64,000 bases of DNA from Chlorohelix sp037138995 (GCF_037138995.1 NZ_JBAXHI010000006.1:1-64000), one strand, 5' to 3'. Numbered from the stretch's first letter, positions 18,832 to 28,198 are shown. Notes: generated from the sequence alone by a model not told the origin. Translations and numbers: made by a program.

Positions 18832-21800
18832 TCATTTGCGGGCCATCAAATTTGGTTCGCCAACTCCTTCAATCTCATCCTCAAGACCGGCAAAGATTTC
18901 TTTTAACTTCTCAATCATAGATGCGTCTGCTTCCCAGAAACCGCGTCCATTTGCTTCAAGCAACCGTCCCACAATACCTTTAAGGCTATGAGGGTTTAGT
19001 TCGGCTAACCTGTCACGCATTTCCTCATCTTGAACAAACGTCTCGTTAACGCCATCGTAAACCCACTTATCAACCGCATCGTTGGTAGCACTCCAGCCAT
19101 AGGTATTATTAACCCTTACCTCAATTTCGCGCACCCCCTCAAACCCGTACTTGAGCATACCCTCGTACCATTTGGGATTGAGCAACTTGGTGCGTGATTC
19201 GAGCCGTACCGCTTCTTCTAGGGTCTTAATACTCTTGCCCTGTGCTAGGCTAGAGCTACTAGCGGAAAGGCTATCGGCGACCAGTGTGGTAGCGCGGCGC
19301 CCGGTCAATTTCTCAACCGTTTTGCTGATACCACCCAAATATTCATAGTAATGATCAACATCGGTGATACCAACCTCCGCGCTGTCCACGTTCTGGAAAC
19401 TCAACTCAACGTTGCTTAGAGCATTTTCCATTAGTTTACGGGCGCTCTCGCCATCGGTTTTGATACCGTAAGCAAAGCTCTTGCGACTGAGGAAAGCATC
19501 GCTAAGCTCGTTATCATTTTGCCATGTGCTGTTATCTATCATGTAGTTAACGCTTGCGCCGTATTGTCCGGGAGCATTACTAAAGACGCGAGTAACGGCT
19601 TCATCAAAGCTTGCGCCTTTGTCCATTTCGACCCGCACATGCTTCTTGATAAAGTTTTGCTCTTCGGATTCGTCTGCTTTAGCAGCCATACGAATGGCGC
19701 GGTCAATTAATCCCATATGCAACGGCAGCAAATCGCGGAAGATACCGCTAACCGTCACCACTACATCAAGACGAGGGCGATTCAAGTCCGAAAGTGGCAA
19801 CAATTTAACATCGGTCATCTTGCCCAGACCATCGCTGATGGCACGCGCCCCAACCATAGCAAGGCATTGAGCGATACCCTCACCATCGGTTTTGATATTG
19901 TCAGTACCCCACAATACCATTGCGATTGTTTCAGGATACTGCCCTTCCGGTAAATCCATCTCCTGACGCGCCTTCTCAACTATCGCTTTTACGCTACGTT
20001 CGGCATTGCGGCGAGCTAGAGGCGAAGGGATTAGCGAAGGGTCAACCGCATGAATATTGCGTCCGGTAGGCAGAACCGCTGGGTTTTGCACAATGTTGCT
20101 GCCGGGGCTAGGTTCGATATATTCGGCGTTGAATGCGCGTACAATCTGGTTTATCTCGTTCTGGATAAACATCGCTTCTGCCACTTCGGAAAGATATTCC
20201 ATCATGGGCATGCTGCGCTTTGGATCGAGTTTTGCAACAGCACGTAGGTGTTGCACCGCGTCATTGCGGGCTGCTTCTTTGTTGCCTTTTAGCCAGTTCT
20301 GCACAAAAATATTAACCGACTCACGCTGCGCCCGCTCTATTTGCTCCCACTTTGTCATAGTGTCAGAATCGCGGGTAGCATTTTTGCGAACATCATCAAG
20401 GTTGTAGCCGTAACCTTCTGCAACCATTTCGGTAATAGAAGGTATCTCTTCAGCGCTGCCCGGTTTACCGCGTGAGAAACTTCCAACCGAATTTAATACA
20501 TCGTTTAAGAAAGCTTCATCCGGCAACTCGTCCAGCAAATGCAAGCCGGTAGGTATCAAGCGTTCTTCGATTTCGAGCAAGGCGGCGTATAATTCGAGTA
20601 AATACGTCTCAATCCCTTGCTCAGGTGTAACCTTTACGCTCAATTCGAGGGCTTGCGCCTGCTCAATAATTGATTCGAGGATTGAGGAATCGCCACCCTC
20701 ACTTAACTTATTGCGATACTGGTTGATGGTATCTTTTAGCTGTGAAAGCTGGCGATATAACCCGGCATTCTCCATCGGGGGCGATAGATAGCTGATGAGG
20801 GTTGCATAACTGCGCCGTTTAGCGATTGTTCCTTCCGATGGGTTATTAACGCAATATAGATAAAAATTCGGAATATCGCCGATTAAGCGATCGGGCCAAC
20901 ATTTTGCGGTCAAGCCAACTTGTTTACCCGGCATAAATTCCAACGCGCCGTGAGTTCCAAAGTGTAAAGCGGCATCGGCTTTATAAACTTTATTCAGCCA
21001 AGTATAAAAAGCGGCAAAAGCATGGTTAGTACCCACGTTTTCCGCCATCAACAGGCGCAAGGGGTCATCTTCATAGCCAAAGGTTGGCTGCAACGTTACC
21101 AGCAGATTTCCAAATTGCTTGCCCAATATCTGGAAGCCTTCCGCATCGTTGAGCATGTGACCGGGAGGGCTGCCCCAGTATTGTTCTAGTTCTACATAAT
21201 CTGGGAATAGCTTCATATAGTCAGTAACAGACATATGAGTATGCACATTTGCGGTTGTGCCATAAACCGCTGAGTTGCCATCCGTCAATTGTTTTCGCAA
21301 ATCATCAGCATCTTGCGGCAATTCAATATTGTAGCCTTCGGTTTTCAATCGCTTCATAATGCGATAGAGGCTTTCAAAAACGCCCAGATAGGCCGCCGTG
21401 CCAATTGCGCCTTTATTCGGCGGATAGCAGAACAATACCACCGATATTTTCTTGTCGCGGTTTGGCTTGTTTCGTAGTTTGACAAAACGCGCCGCCCTTG
21501 CCACAACTCGGCGAGTTTCGGCAGGTAATGCCTGAATTGTTTTATCATTGGCGAGTTGCCCGGTTGCAGCATAAACACGCGGTTCAGTAGCGCCATCCAA
21601 TTCAGGAACTGCAATCATGAAAGCAACCTGCAAGGGGCTAAGACCGGTGCGGCTGCTACGCCATTCTGCCTCGTTCTGGTACATCAAAGGCATAATTGAC
21701 CAGTAAGGTCGGTTTAGGCGTTTAAGCTCGGCTATGCCCGCCTCTGGGTCTGCTCCTGCCATACTACCGACCATTGAGAAGCCCACTGTATTGATAAGTA

Positions 21801-22830
21801 AATCAATTGCGGGCGTAATATTACCTTTCTTATCCTCGTCCAGATAGAAAGTTTCTACTGCGGGGCGATAATCCAACCCTCCTACAAAGCAGGGCATTGA
21901 CTCAACCCCTTCAGCATCGAGTTGGCGTATCAGTTCGTATATGTGCTTATAATTGCCAGACATGTACGAACCTTGCATAGTCAGTAAGCCCACGCGAGGG
22001 CGACCAACCGATTGCGGACGGGCTTTAGTCAGCCACTTTTCATACTCTTCACGAGTCTGAAAATATTTGCCGGGCGCATCTGGATGAAACAAAGCCAGTT
22101 GCGGGTAAATAGCCGGGTCTTTTGCCTTCAGTTTCGGACCGGTATAAGAAGGCATATAGCGATCTATCACATATTTGAAGAACTCTTCGTAGTTTTCCGG
22201 CGAACTGTTCAGCCAGTAAAGCATAATAACCAAATAAGCGCGTAAGTCTTGCGCTTGACCGGGAACTAGCTTCAGCACAGTAGGTAGGTGGCGTAAAACG
22301 CCCATCATACCAGAGACTACACCTTTTTTAGCAGGTTTATGATGGCGTAATTTTTGCCTGCCTCGCACCTCATCAGGGTCAAAGTCCGGCTCAACCTCTT
22401 TCCCATCATCGCGCTTCATCAGTTTGCGAATACCGCCTACGAAGCCAGAAATTTTCCCAACGGGTCCATTTTTCATGAACTGGAGGAAATTGGTAAATTC
22501 AAAATCACCCATGCGCGTTAAAGCCATCAGGTTTGGCATCGAGTTCAGAACGATAATCGCACGATCACGGCGCATTGGAGCATAAGTTTTGAGCAATTTT
22601 TCGAGGGTATAAACCTGCTGTGTGTCAGCGCTAATCATACTCGCCAAGAACAGATCGCATTCTTTCAAATCCTGTTCAAACTGACTCCAGTTGGTGGAAC
22701 CTTCACGCAGCATGCGTGCAGTCCAAAATTTCATTTCAATTTTTATGCCATGTTTGCGTTGAACAGCCGCTGCGCCTTGCTCTACAGCAGCCAGCATACT
22801 GTCTTCAGCCAGCATAAAAAGGAACTTCAT
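18832..22830 (-). CDS. bchH: Magnesium chelatase subunit H
   Basis: 1332 residues, matching the usual BchH length. BchH is the large porphyrin-binding subunit that, with BchI and BchD, inserts Mg2+ into protoporphyrin IX, the first committed step of bacteriochlorophyll synthesis. The N-terminal DUF3479-like domain (MKFLFMLAEDSML through about residue 150) separates it from CobN, which lacks it. The CobN/Mg-chelatase core includes HFGTHGALEFMPGKQVG and VNNPSEGTIAKRRSYAT. Green bacteria often carry paralogs (BchH, BchS, BchT); which one this is cannot be told here. AAGGGAG precedes the ATG. bchI and bchD are not in the window. Its promoter has a symmetrical operator candidate at 22902-22916. 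Confidence 0.93.
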   Translation of the reverse strand: MKFLFMLAEDSMLAAVEQGAAAVQRKHGIKIEMKFWTARMLREGSTNWSQFEQDLKECDLFLASMISADTQQVYTLEKLLKTYAPMRRDRAIIVLNSMPNLMALTRMGDFEFTNFLQFMKNGPVGKISGFVGGIRKLMKRDDGKEVEPDFDPDEVRGRQKLRHHKPAKKGVVSGMMGVLRHLPTVLKLVPGQAQDLRAYLVIMLYWLNSSPENYEEFFKYVIDRYMPSYTGPKLKAKDPAIYPQLALFHPDAPGKYFQTREEYEKWLTKARPQSVGRPRVGLLTMQGSYMSGNYKHIYELIRQLDAEGVESMPCFVGGLDYRPAVETFYLDEDKKGNITPAIDLLINTVGFSMVGSMAGADPEAGIAELKRLNRPYWSIMPLMYQNEAEWRSSRTGLSPLQVAFMIAVPELDGATEPRVYAATGQLANDKTIQALPAETRRVVARAARFVKLRNKPNRDKKISVVLFCYPPNKGAIGTAAYLGVFESLYRIMKRLKTEGYNIELPQDADDLRKQLTDGNSAVYGTTANVHTHMSVTDYMKLFPDYVELEQYWGSPPGHMLNDAEGFQILGKQFGNLLVTLQPTFGYEDDPLRLLMAENVGTNHAFAAFYTWLNKVYKADAALHFGTHGALEFMPGKQVGLTAKCWPDRLIGDIPNFYLYCVNNPSEGTIAKRRSYATLISYLSPPMENAGLYRQLSQLKDTINQYRNKLSEGGDSSILESIIEQAQALELSVKVTPEQGIETYLLELYAALLEIEERLIPTGLHLLDELPDEAFLNDVLNSVGSFSRGKPGSAEEIPSITEMVAEGYGYNLDDVRKNATRDSDTMTKWEQIERAQRESVNIFVQNWLKGNKEAARNDAVQHLRAVAKLDPKRSMPMMEYLSEVAEAMFIQNEINQIVRAFNAEYIEPSPGSNIVQNPAVLPTGRNIHAVDPSLIPSPLARRNAERSVKAIVEKARQEMDLPEGQYPETIAMVLWGTDNIKTDGEGIAQCLAMVGARAISDGLGKMTDVKLLPLSDLNRPRLDVVVTVSGIFRDLLPLHMGLIDRAIRMAAKADESEEQNFIKKHVRVEMDKGASFDEAVTRVFSNAPGQYGASVNYMIDNSTWQNDNELSDAFLSRKSFAYGIKTDGESARKLMENALSNVELSFQNVDSAEVGITDVDHYYEYLGGISKTVEKLTGRRATTLVADSLSASSSSLAQGKSIKTLEEAVRLESRTKLLNPKWYEGMLKYGFEGVREIEVRVNNTYGWSATNDAVDKWVYDGVNETFVQDEEMRDRLAELNPHSLKGIVGRLLEANGRGFWEADASMIEKLKEIFAGLEDEIEGVGEPNLMARK

Positions 22831-22901
22831 AACGTCTAGCTCCCTTCTCTCGATTTCTTGCGAGATAAAATTATAAATCTTTCCCTATTTATTCACTTAT
22901 A

Positions 22902-22949
22902 GTGAACCTGATTATAACTAGCAAGTATTTAGGCTACAAATTTTTGGAA
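22902..22949 (-). promoter_or_regulatory. bchH: bchH promoter with palindromic operator
   Basis: Minus strand: TTGTAG (22949-22944), a 17-bp spacer, TATAAT (22926-22921). Immediately downstream, where transcription should start, is a perfect 6-3-6 inverted repeat TTCACTATAAGTGAA (22916-22902). This suggests a repressor that blocks bchH initiation, for example in response to light or oxygen; the regulator is unknown. Confidence 0.6.
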
Positions 22950-23061
22950 GGACTTGGCACTTTTGAGTGTGGCGATAATCAAACTGATATAATATTCATT
23001 TGTAATTATTCATTGTTGACTATTTGAAATGGATTATAAAGCATATAGCACAATTAGTCAA

Positions 23062-23808
23062 TTATGGGGTTTTAGTTGTAACAGGAGCGGTGGTAGTTAC
23101 AGCTTTAGTGGTGGCGGCTTTTGTTGTACCGGGTGTACCGGATGTGATTGTAACCGTAGGGCTGGAGCTAATTGTGGCAACAGTTGTAGTTGTTGCCGGA
23201 GTGCCTGTAACGCCGAGTATAGGAGTCTTGGCAGGAGCTAAGGTAGGGGTTGTTATACCGGACGTACCGGAATTTGCGTTTGAGGCAGTTGCAGTAGAAG
23301 CTACTGTGGCAACAACTGTCGAAGATAGCGCGGGTGTTGGCAGTAGTGTAGGTGTAGCTTCAGGTTTAGCAGTAGGGCGCGGCGTAGCAGTAGGTATTGG
23401 ACCTGCTGTAGTGACAGTTTGTAATAAACCGGGTATGGTAGGCTTAACGACAATCTCAGGCAGTGTATTGGTAGGAAGTGGCGCACCTTGTGGCGTAGGC
23501 GAGGGAGTATTAAGGGCTGAAGTTGTGCTGTATAGAAATATAAAGCTCAACACCACAATATATACAACTAGTAGAGCCGGAAGCATAATAATAATAGCTT
23601 TGGCGGCGGTGGTACGTTGCGCCCACCAACCTAGTTGCGGTTCATCAATATCCGATTGTTCCTGCGGTATCTCGTAGTTATAATCGTCATCATAATGGGA
23701 ATCGGAAATAGTCGAAGGGAACCGATCAGGGTCACCACCTATATTTAAGGGTGGTGGCGGTTCGGGAGGTAAAGGCGGTATTCTGTAATCATCATCATGA
23801 CGACCCAT
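23062..23808 (-). CDS. Single-pass membrane protein with Thr/Pro-rich exterior
   Basis: 248 residues. An acidic, Pro/Asp/Tyr-rich cytoplasmic part (about residues 1-68) is followed by one strongly hydrophobic helix (about 70-95) and a C-terminal region of about 150 residues that is almost only Thr, Pro, Ala, Val and Ser. This is typical of a surface stalk or glycosylated wall-spanning segment with no folded domain. No family is recognised. The antisense frame is open by composition and I regard it as a shadow. The ribosome site is weak (AGAAGCGG). The gene lies between bchH and carA on the same strand with its own gap on either side. Confidence 0.65.
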   Translation of the reverse strand: MGRHDDDYRIPPLPPEPPPPLNIGGDPDRFPSTISDSHYDDDYNYEIPQEQSDIDEPQLGWWAQRTTAAKAIIIMLPALLVVYIVVLSFIFLYSTTSALNTPSPTPQGAPLPTNTLPEIVVKPTIPGLLQTVTTAGPIPTATPRPTAKPEATPTLLPTPALSSTVVATVASTATASNANSGTSGITTPTLAPAKTPILGVTGTPATTTTVATISSSPTVTITSGTPGTTKAATTKAVTTTAPVTTKTP

Positions 23809-23874
23809 TTGTGCCGCTTCTAAATTATATCGGTAAATATCTAAAAGGAGCAGGCATAAGCAATACCATATCGC

Positions 23875-25110
23875 TTACTTATTCTTGCTATCCTGTACCA
23901 TCATAATAAACCGATCGAAAAGGTACTGGTTATCCTGCGGACCGGGTGAACCTTCCGGGTGGTACTGAACGCTAAAGACCGGGAGGCTTTCATGCGCTAG
24001 TCCCTCTACCGAACCATCATGCAGGTTAAGCTGACTGACATGCCACCCTTGCGAAATCGGCACCGAATCGGCATCAACCTGAAACCCATGATTCTGGCTG
24101 GTTATATGTACTTTGCCGCTTGCAAGGTCTTTAACCGGGTGATTGCCACCCCGATGACCAAACTTCAAACGACTGGTAGTACAACCAATCGCCAGACCAA
24201 GTAATTGGTGTCCAAGACAAATACCAAAGAATGGAAGATGTTGCGCAAGCACACCTTGCAATGCCTCGATGGTTGTGGTGTTGCGTTCGGGGTCGCCGGG
24301 TCCGGGCGAGCTAAAAACCGCGTCAGGCTGAAGCGCCATAATATCGCTCAAGTTGGCAGTATAGGGTAAAACCGTCGCGCTAACGCCACGCCTTGCCAGT
24401 GAGCGCAGGATATTTTCCTTCAATCCGCAATCTAGCACCGCGATTCGCATAGTTTCTATGCCAAGCGAACCTTCAACAGAGCGCGCGGGATAGCGATAAA
24501 TGGATGGGGTAGTTACATCTCCAACCACATTTTTCTGGGCAGGCATCAGCGCATTTTGCGCTCTCAAAACTATCTCAGCATCGCTTTCTTCCGGTTTGGG
24601 ACGAACAATAACCCCTCGCATCAACCCATTAGTACGTAGGTGACGGGTGAGAGCGCGGGTATCAATTCCATAAATGCCCGGAATACCGCGTTTCTGGAGA
24701 TAATTATGTAAGCTATTCTGCCCACGCCAGTTACTCCATTCGGGGGTATAGTCGCGCACAATCAAGCCGCTAAGCCAGTTTTCGCGAGACTCCTCATCGG
24801 CATCGGTTATGCCGTAGTTACCGATTATAGGATAGGTCAAGCAGACTATTTCGCCACGATAGCTTGGGTCGGTGCAAATTTCCTGATAGCCTGTCATACT
24901 GGTGTTAAAGACGACTTCACCTTCGGCAACCTCAGCTGAACCAAAGCCCCAGCCTCTAAATATGCGACCGTCTTCAAGAGCCAGTAGCGCGAGGTTATTC
25001 AATTCGGGTCTTTCATCAAAATATGCGGGAAGCCTTAACAGCTTGTCATCACCCGCCGGGGTTTGTATGTTTTCCAATAATTTCATCGTTTCCCCGGAAT
25101 CAACCGACAT
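23875..25110 (-). CDS. carA: Carbamoyl-phosphate synthase small subunit
   Basis: 411 residues, the glutaminase subunit that feeds ammonia to CarB for carbamoyl phosphate (arginine and pyrimidine synthesis). The N-terminal CPSase small-chain domain has FNTSMTGYQE and LTYPIIGNYG. The class I glutamine amidotransferase domain has the nucleophile Cys in FGICLGHQLLG and His/Glu in QYHPEGSPGP. An N-terminal extension of about 40 residues precedes the usual start; an internal ATG at 25086 is an alternative, but GAGGA just upstream favours 25110. carB is not adjacent, which is unusual for carA. The upstream region holds two palindromes around a good promoter. Confidence 0.95.
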   Translation of the reverse strand: MSVDSGETMKLLENIQTPAGDDKLLRLPAYFDERPELNNLALLALEDGRIFRGWGFGSAEVAEGEVVFNTSMTGYQEICTDPSYRGEIVCLTYPIIGNYGITDADEESRENWLSGLIVRDYTPEWSNWRGQNSLHNYLQKRGIPGIYGIDTRALTRHLRTNGLMRGVIVRPKPEESDAEIVLRAQNALMPAQKNVVGDVTTPSIYRYPARSVEGSLGIETMRIAVLDCGLKENILRSLARRGVSATVLPYTANLSDIMALQPDAVFSSPGPGDPERNTTTIEALQGVLAQHLPFFGICLGHQLLGLAIGCTTSRLKFGHRGGNHPVKDLASGKVHITSQNHGFQVDADSVPISQGWHVSQLNLHDGSVEGLAHESLPVFSVQYHPEGSPGPQDNQYLFDRFIMMVQDSKNK

Positions 25111-25137
25111 TTATTCCTCGTAATTTAAACCTCTAAG

Positions 25138-25213
25138 AGTGCATTTGCACTGTATCAGTAATAATTTGGCAGAATTATACGCTAAAAAGCCCTGATACAC
25201 AATTTATTGTGTA
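25138..25213 (-). promoter_or_regulatory. carA: carA promoter with two palindromes
   Basis: Minus strand: TTGTGT (25202-25197), a 17-bp spacer, TATAAT (25179-25174). The -35 sits in a perfect palindrome TACACAATTTATTGTGTA (25196-25213), which also overlaps the padR stop codon. A second perfect palindrome AGTGCATTTGCACT (25138-25151) lies in the leader about 27 bp before the ATG. Either could bind a dimeric repressor; the first could also act as a terminator stem for padR. Confidence 0.5.
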
Positions 25214-25725
25214 ACTGATTCAAGTTCAGGTATGGTAGCAAGCAACCATTTTTGCTCAGACTTGAACAGCGTGAGAACATGGGCAACTGCTAGATTAACG
25301 CCATGACCGTTGGCATGAAAGGGCGCTTTTTCAAAACTAGCAATTTGCTTCTCTACATCCGCTAAACGCATCTTAAGGAGTTGGGCAACTTCGGGGCGCG
25401 GCAAATTATCAAGGAACATTAGACCAATATCACCGGTGAAAGTCATTTGCTCCGCCAATGCTAAATTTTCGCGTAGTTGCTCTATAAAGTATTCTTCACC
25501 CATTGAGGTGATTGAATAGACTTTGCGCTGTGGGCGGTTTCCTTCCTGCTCAAAGGTCACGGTAACGTAGCCAGCTTTTGCGAGGCGCTCAAGGGTGGCA
25601 TAGGCTGTAGCCTTTTTCATATTGGTAACACGGCTCAGATTTTTTTCAATAAATTCATTAATCTGGTAACCATGCTGGCTTTGCACCTTCAAGATTCCCA
25701 GCAGCAGTAGCGACTGATCATCCAT
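25204..25725 (-). CDS. PadR-family transcriptional regulator
   Basis: 173 residues. An N-terminal winged helix (about residues 5-80; LLLLGILKVQSQHGYQI at the start, then KATAYATLERLAKAGYV as the recognition region) is followed by a helical C-terminal domain (about 90-165) of the Vir_act_alpha_C type that mediates dimerisation. This is the PadR/LmrR arrangement; such proteins usually repress detoxification, transport or their own genes. A good GGAG precedes the ATG. The promoter upstream has a palindrome between -35 and -10, so autoregulation is likely. Its targets are not clear; carA is immediately downstream. Confidence 0.9.
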   Translation of the reverse strand: MDDQSLLLLGILKVQSQHGYQINEFIEKNLSRVTNMKKATAYATLERLAKAGYVTVTFEQEGNRPQRKVYSITSMGEEYFIEQLRENLALAEQMTFTGDIGLMFLDNLPRPEVAQLLKMRLADVEKQIASFEKAPFHANGHGVNLAVAHVLTLFKSEQKWLLATIPELESVTQ

Positions 25726-25799
25726 TAATATTTACTCCACACTATGCAGGAAAGATAGCAATGACTGCCTCTCCACGTAGGTCACTGTTTGTGATGAGT

Positions 25800-25870
25800 A
25801 TTATAGTCAATCTTGACTAATTGTGCAATACGCCAATATAATTCATCTCAAATAGTCATTAATGATTATT
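25800..25870 (-). promoter_or_regulatory. padR promoter and candidate operators
   Basis: Minus strand: TTGCAC (25828-25823), a 17-bp spacer and TATAAT (25805-25800). The perfect palindrome TAGTCAATCTTGACTA (25804-25819) fills the spacer and touches the -10. A second near-palindrome AATAGTCATTAATGATTATT (25851-25870) shares the TAGTCA half and lies 31 bp upstream. Two related sites at this spacing suggest cooperative autorepression. Confidence 0.6.
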
Positions 25871-26086
25871 TACACTTGAATATTATACCACATTATGACA
25901 AGTAAAATAATACACTTGTACATGATGATATTATTAGGTAACACATGCTGGGCGCATGCTCGAACCATGCAACAGGGGAATTCGACAATGGATGAGCGTA
26001 GTAGAATCTATAATAGCAAAGTTTGGGTTTAAATTTGATTCTGAGACTCCACACTTGTCCTAATAAGCTAGGCTTTTAGCAGCGCC
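25871..26086. other. AT-rich intergenic stretch
   Basis: The rest of the 361-bp gap between the padR promoter and the end of the second flippase gene. It is very AT-rich and contains loosely symmetrical ACTTG/CAAGT pairs (about 25876-25920) that could be further regulator sites. I see no gene or RNA structure that I can name. Confidence 0.4.
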
Positions 26087-27076
26087 TTATTTGAAACGGC
26101 GAGGGCGCGAAAACCAAATAGCCATTCCAACCAACAGGTTTACAAGGTTAAGAGCCAGCAGCAGAGTAGATAACACCAACGCAGATTCACGGGCAAACCC
26201 CATCTGAGCTAGAATACCAATTAGGGTTAGGTCACGTGCGCCAATCCCACTAACCGAAAGCGGTATCAACCCGGCAAAAGTGGCGAGGCTGCTGGCGGCT
26301 ATAACTTCCAGTGGGCTTAGGTTCATTCCTATAGCAAAAGCCAGCAACCAAGTTCTCATAATTGCAGTGAACATTGTCAGGACGGTTATTAACAGACAGA
26401 CCAGCAGATGTGAAGCCGTAGTTTTTGACAATGGAAAGACCGTAGCTTCCGAGCCTTCCTTGATTTTATTACCCAGAACGTGTTTAAGAAGAGATAATAG
26501 GCGTTGCCGTAATGAGGCAAAACCGAGTATAACTAAACCTATGCCTGTACCAGTCAGCAAAAGCAACAGGGTGGGCCATTCCCCAATAAAAGCAGGTCCC
26601 AGAATTAGAATGCTGCCGCCGGCTAAAGCCAGCAAAACAATAATATCAAAAAGACGGTCCAACACCACCGATAACAGCGATTGCGCCAACGAATGCCCCC
26701 TATCGCGTAGTCGCCAAGCTTTTATCGCATCTCCAAGTTGACCGGGTGTAAAACTGCCAGCCGAAAGACCCAACGCATAAAGATGGTAAGCGCGTCCGAA
26801 TGACAGAGGTATATTAAGGCTCTTTAGTAATAGACACCAACGCCAAGTTTTAAGCAGGATTATCGGGAAAATTAACAGGATTGACATAGCTACCAGCCAC
26901 AGATTGGCTTTCAGCAACCCATCTGCGACCTGCCCCAAGTTAAGATTCAGTCGCCACAAAAAAAACACCAGCAGAGCAGTGCCGCCCAATCGCAAAAAGA
27001 GACGCTTTCGGTTTATTTTGCCGATTTTAGGAGCCTGTATTGGGGTTATTAATTGTTCAGTTTGACTGGAAAGCAT
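26087..27076 (-). CDS. Flippase-like membrane protein (UPF0104), second copy
   Basis: 329 residues from the ATG at 27076, which has GAGGAG nine bases upstream; the TTG at 27103 lies before this site and is less likely. Multiple helices and the same LSAGSFTPGQLGDAIKAW and GIGARDL motifs as the gene at 9544-10572 mark the lysylphosphatidylglycerol-synthase transmembrane family. The two proteins align along their whole length, so they are paralogs. Unlike the first copy, this one has no glycosyltransferase beside it and seems to be transcribed alone. The substrate is unknown. Confidence 0.85.
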   Translation of the reverse strand: MLSSQTEQLITPIQAPKIGKINRKRLFLRLGGTALLVFFLWRLNLNLGQVADGLLKANLWLVAMSILLIFPIILLKTWRWCLLLKSLNIPLSFGRAYHLYALGLSAGSFTPGQLGDAIKAWRLRDRGHSLAQSLLSVVLDRLFDIIVLLALAGGSILILGPAFIGEWPTLLLLLTGTGIGLVILGFASLRQRLLSLLKHVLGNKIKEGSEATVFPLSKTTASHLLVCLLITVLTMFTAIMRTWLLAFAIGMNLSPLEVIAASSLATFAGLIPLSVSGIGARDLTLIGILAQMGFARESALVLSTLLLALNLVNLLVGMAIWFSRPRRFK

Positions 27077-27240
27077 CCGTTGTCGCTCCTCGCTTAATAA
27101 CAATGTAGGCTCAATTCCTGCTGGTTTGAGGGGGCTAGAGGGTGAGTAATTACAAAACCAGACTTCTAACAGTTCGGAGCTTCGGTAATTTCGTTTCTGA
27201 AAGAGATTCCCAACTTTTTAACCCCATACTTTGGGTTTTT

Positions 27241-27269
27241 GCTACCAAGGGGTCATTATCCCTGGTAGC
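27241..27269 (-). terminator. Hairpin after the small secreted protein gene
   Basis: GCTACCAAGGG (27241-27251) pairs with CCCTGGTAGC (27260-27269) with one bulged A. It is 36 bp beyond the stop codon on the minus strand. No clear T-run follows, so termination strength is uncertain. Confidence 0.5.
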
Positions 27270-27304
27270 GCTTGTCTTACAACCCTATTTACCGATACTC
27301 TGGT

Positions 27305-27835
27305 TTAAGGGCATGGAACGATAGAACCGTTATAATCGTAGCATTGCTGCGGAGTTGGTGGCGGTGGCGGAGGAGTGACGCTACCGCAGTGTCCGGGACC
27401 AATTAAACCGTTATTAAATTGGTCGAGGGTATTTGCCATGTTGATAGCGGCTTGATCCTTGGACTTGCTACCCAGTTTATTAGCTGACAGCCAAGTATCC
27501 GAATTGGAAATCGTTGATGCTACAGCGGAATCACTTGCGCCACTGATTAAATTCAGCTTAGCTGCAATAAGTTGATCCATCAAAATATAACTGGCATCTC
27601 CCTTTGGAGGAGTGTTGAAAATCTTAATCAATTGGTCTTTGGAATAGTTAACTCCGCCAATTGTAAGAGAATTAACGGGCCAGCTTTCGGGATGGGTTTT
27701 CCAATAACCTTGGGTATAAGTGCAGTTGCCAAAAGCCACTGTACTGGCGTTGGCAGTCCAAATGCCAAAGGGCAAAGCTAATAATGACAGTACCGCTATA
27801 AGCCCTAGAATAATGGTACTTTTCTTCTTATTCAT
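27305..27835 (-). CDS. Small secreted protein with GYWKTHPESWP motif
   Basis: 176 residues from the ATG at 27835. A Lys-rich start, hydrophobic core and ANA-S junction make a typical signal peptide (about residues 1-32). The mature protein begins with CTYTQGYWKTHPESWP, a motif seen at the start of many secreted bacterial domains of unknown function. A helical region follows and the tail is Pro-rich with CYDYNGSIVPCP. Four cysteines (two near each end) could form disulfides. A longer frame to 27931 is open, but it adds a non-conserved stretch and loses the signal peptide; AAAGGA lies upstream of the chosen ATG. The role is unknown. Confidence 0.7.
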   Translation of the reverse strand: MNKKKSTIILGLIAVLSLLALPFGIWTANASTVAFGNCTYTQGYWKTHPESWPVNSLTIGGVNYSKDQLIKIFNTPPKGDASYILMDQLIAAKLNLISGASDSAVASTISNSDTWLSANKLGSKSKDQAAINMANTLDQFNNGLIGPGHCGSVTPPPPPPTPQQCYDYNGSIVPCP

Positions 27836-28198
27836 AAAATGATAAGTCCTTTCTGTTGTGCAATATAGTATCTGAAAGGCTAGTGGAGAAAGGTTAAGAA
27901 GAAAAAAAATAAAATAATACGGATAGACCAAGCCCGCTAGTTTTTCGATACACTGTAATAACCAAGCTACGATTTAAAGAACCGCTACCTTAATGCGGAA
28001 TTTTCGTATATAGGCATGATAATAGAATTATGGAAATAAGGATATGAGAAAGAGTAAGCTATTGGTACCAATAGGATTAGGACGTTAGTAATAGGAGCAG
28101 TCTGGTACTTTTATCGGGTCGAACTCTGTTTCAGAATTTTGCTATAAGGCGCCGCAAATCCCTGATTGGCAAGTCCTTTTTTGATTCTCGCTTGAAAC

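Noticed and set aside
18832..22830. Cobaltochelatase CobN
   Set aside because: The N-terminal domain and the motif order are those of BchH, and the neighbourhood has no cobalamin genes.
23024..23677. Long plus-strand open frame rich in Val, Gly and Ala opposite the Thr/Pro-rich protein
   Set aside because: It is the antisense reading of the repeated ACN/CCN codons of the minus-strand gene; there is no ribosome site and no recognisable fold.
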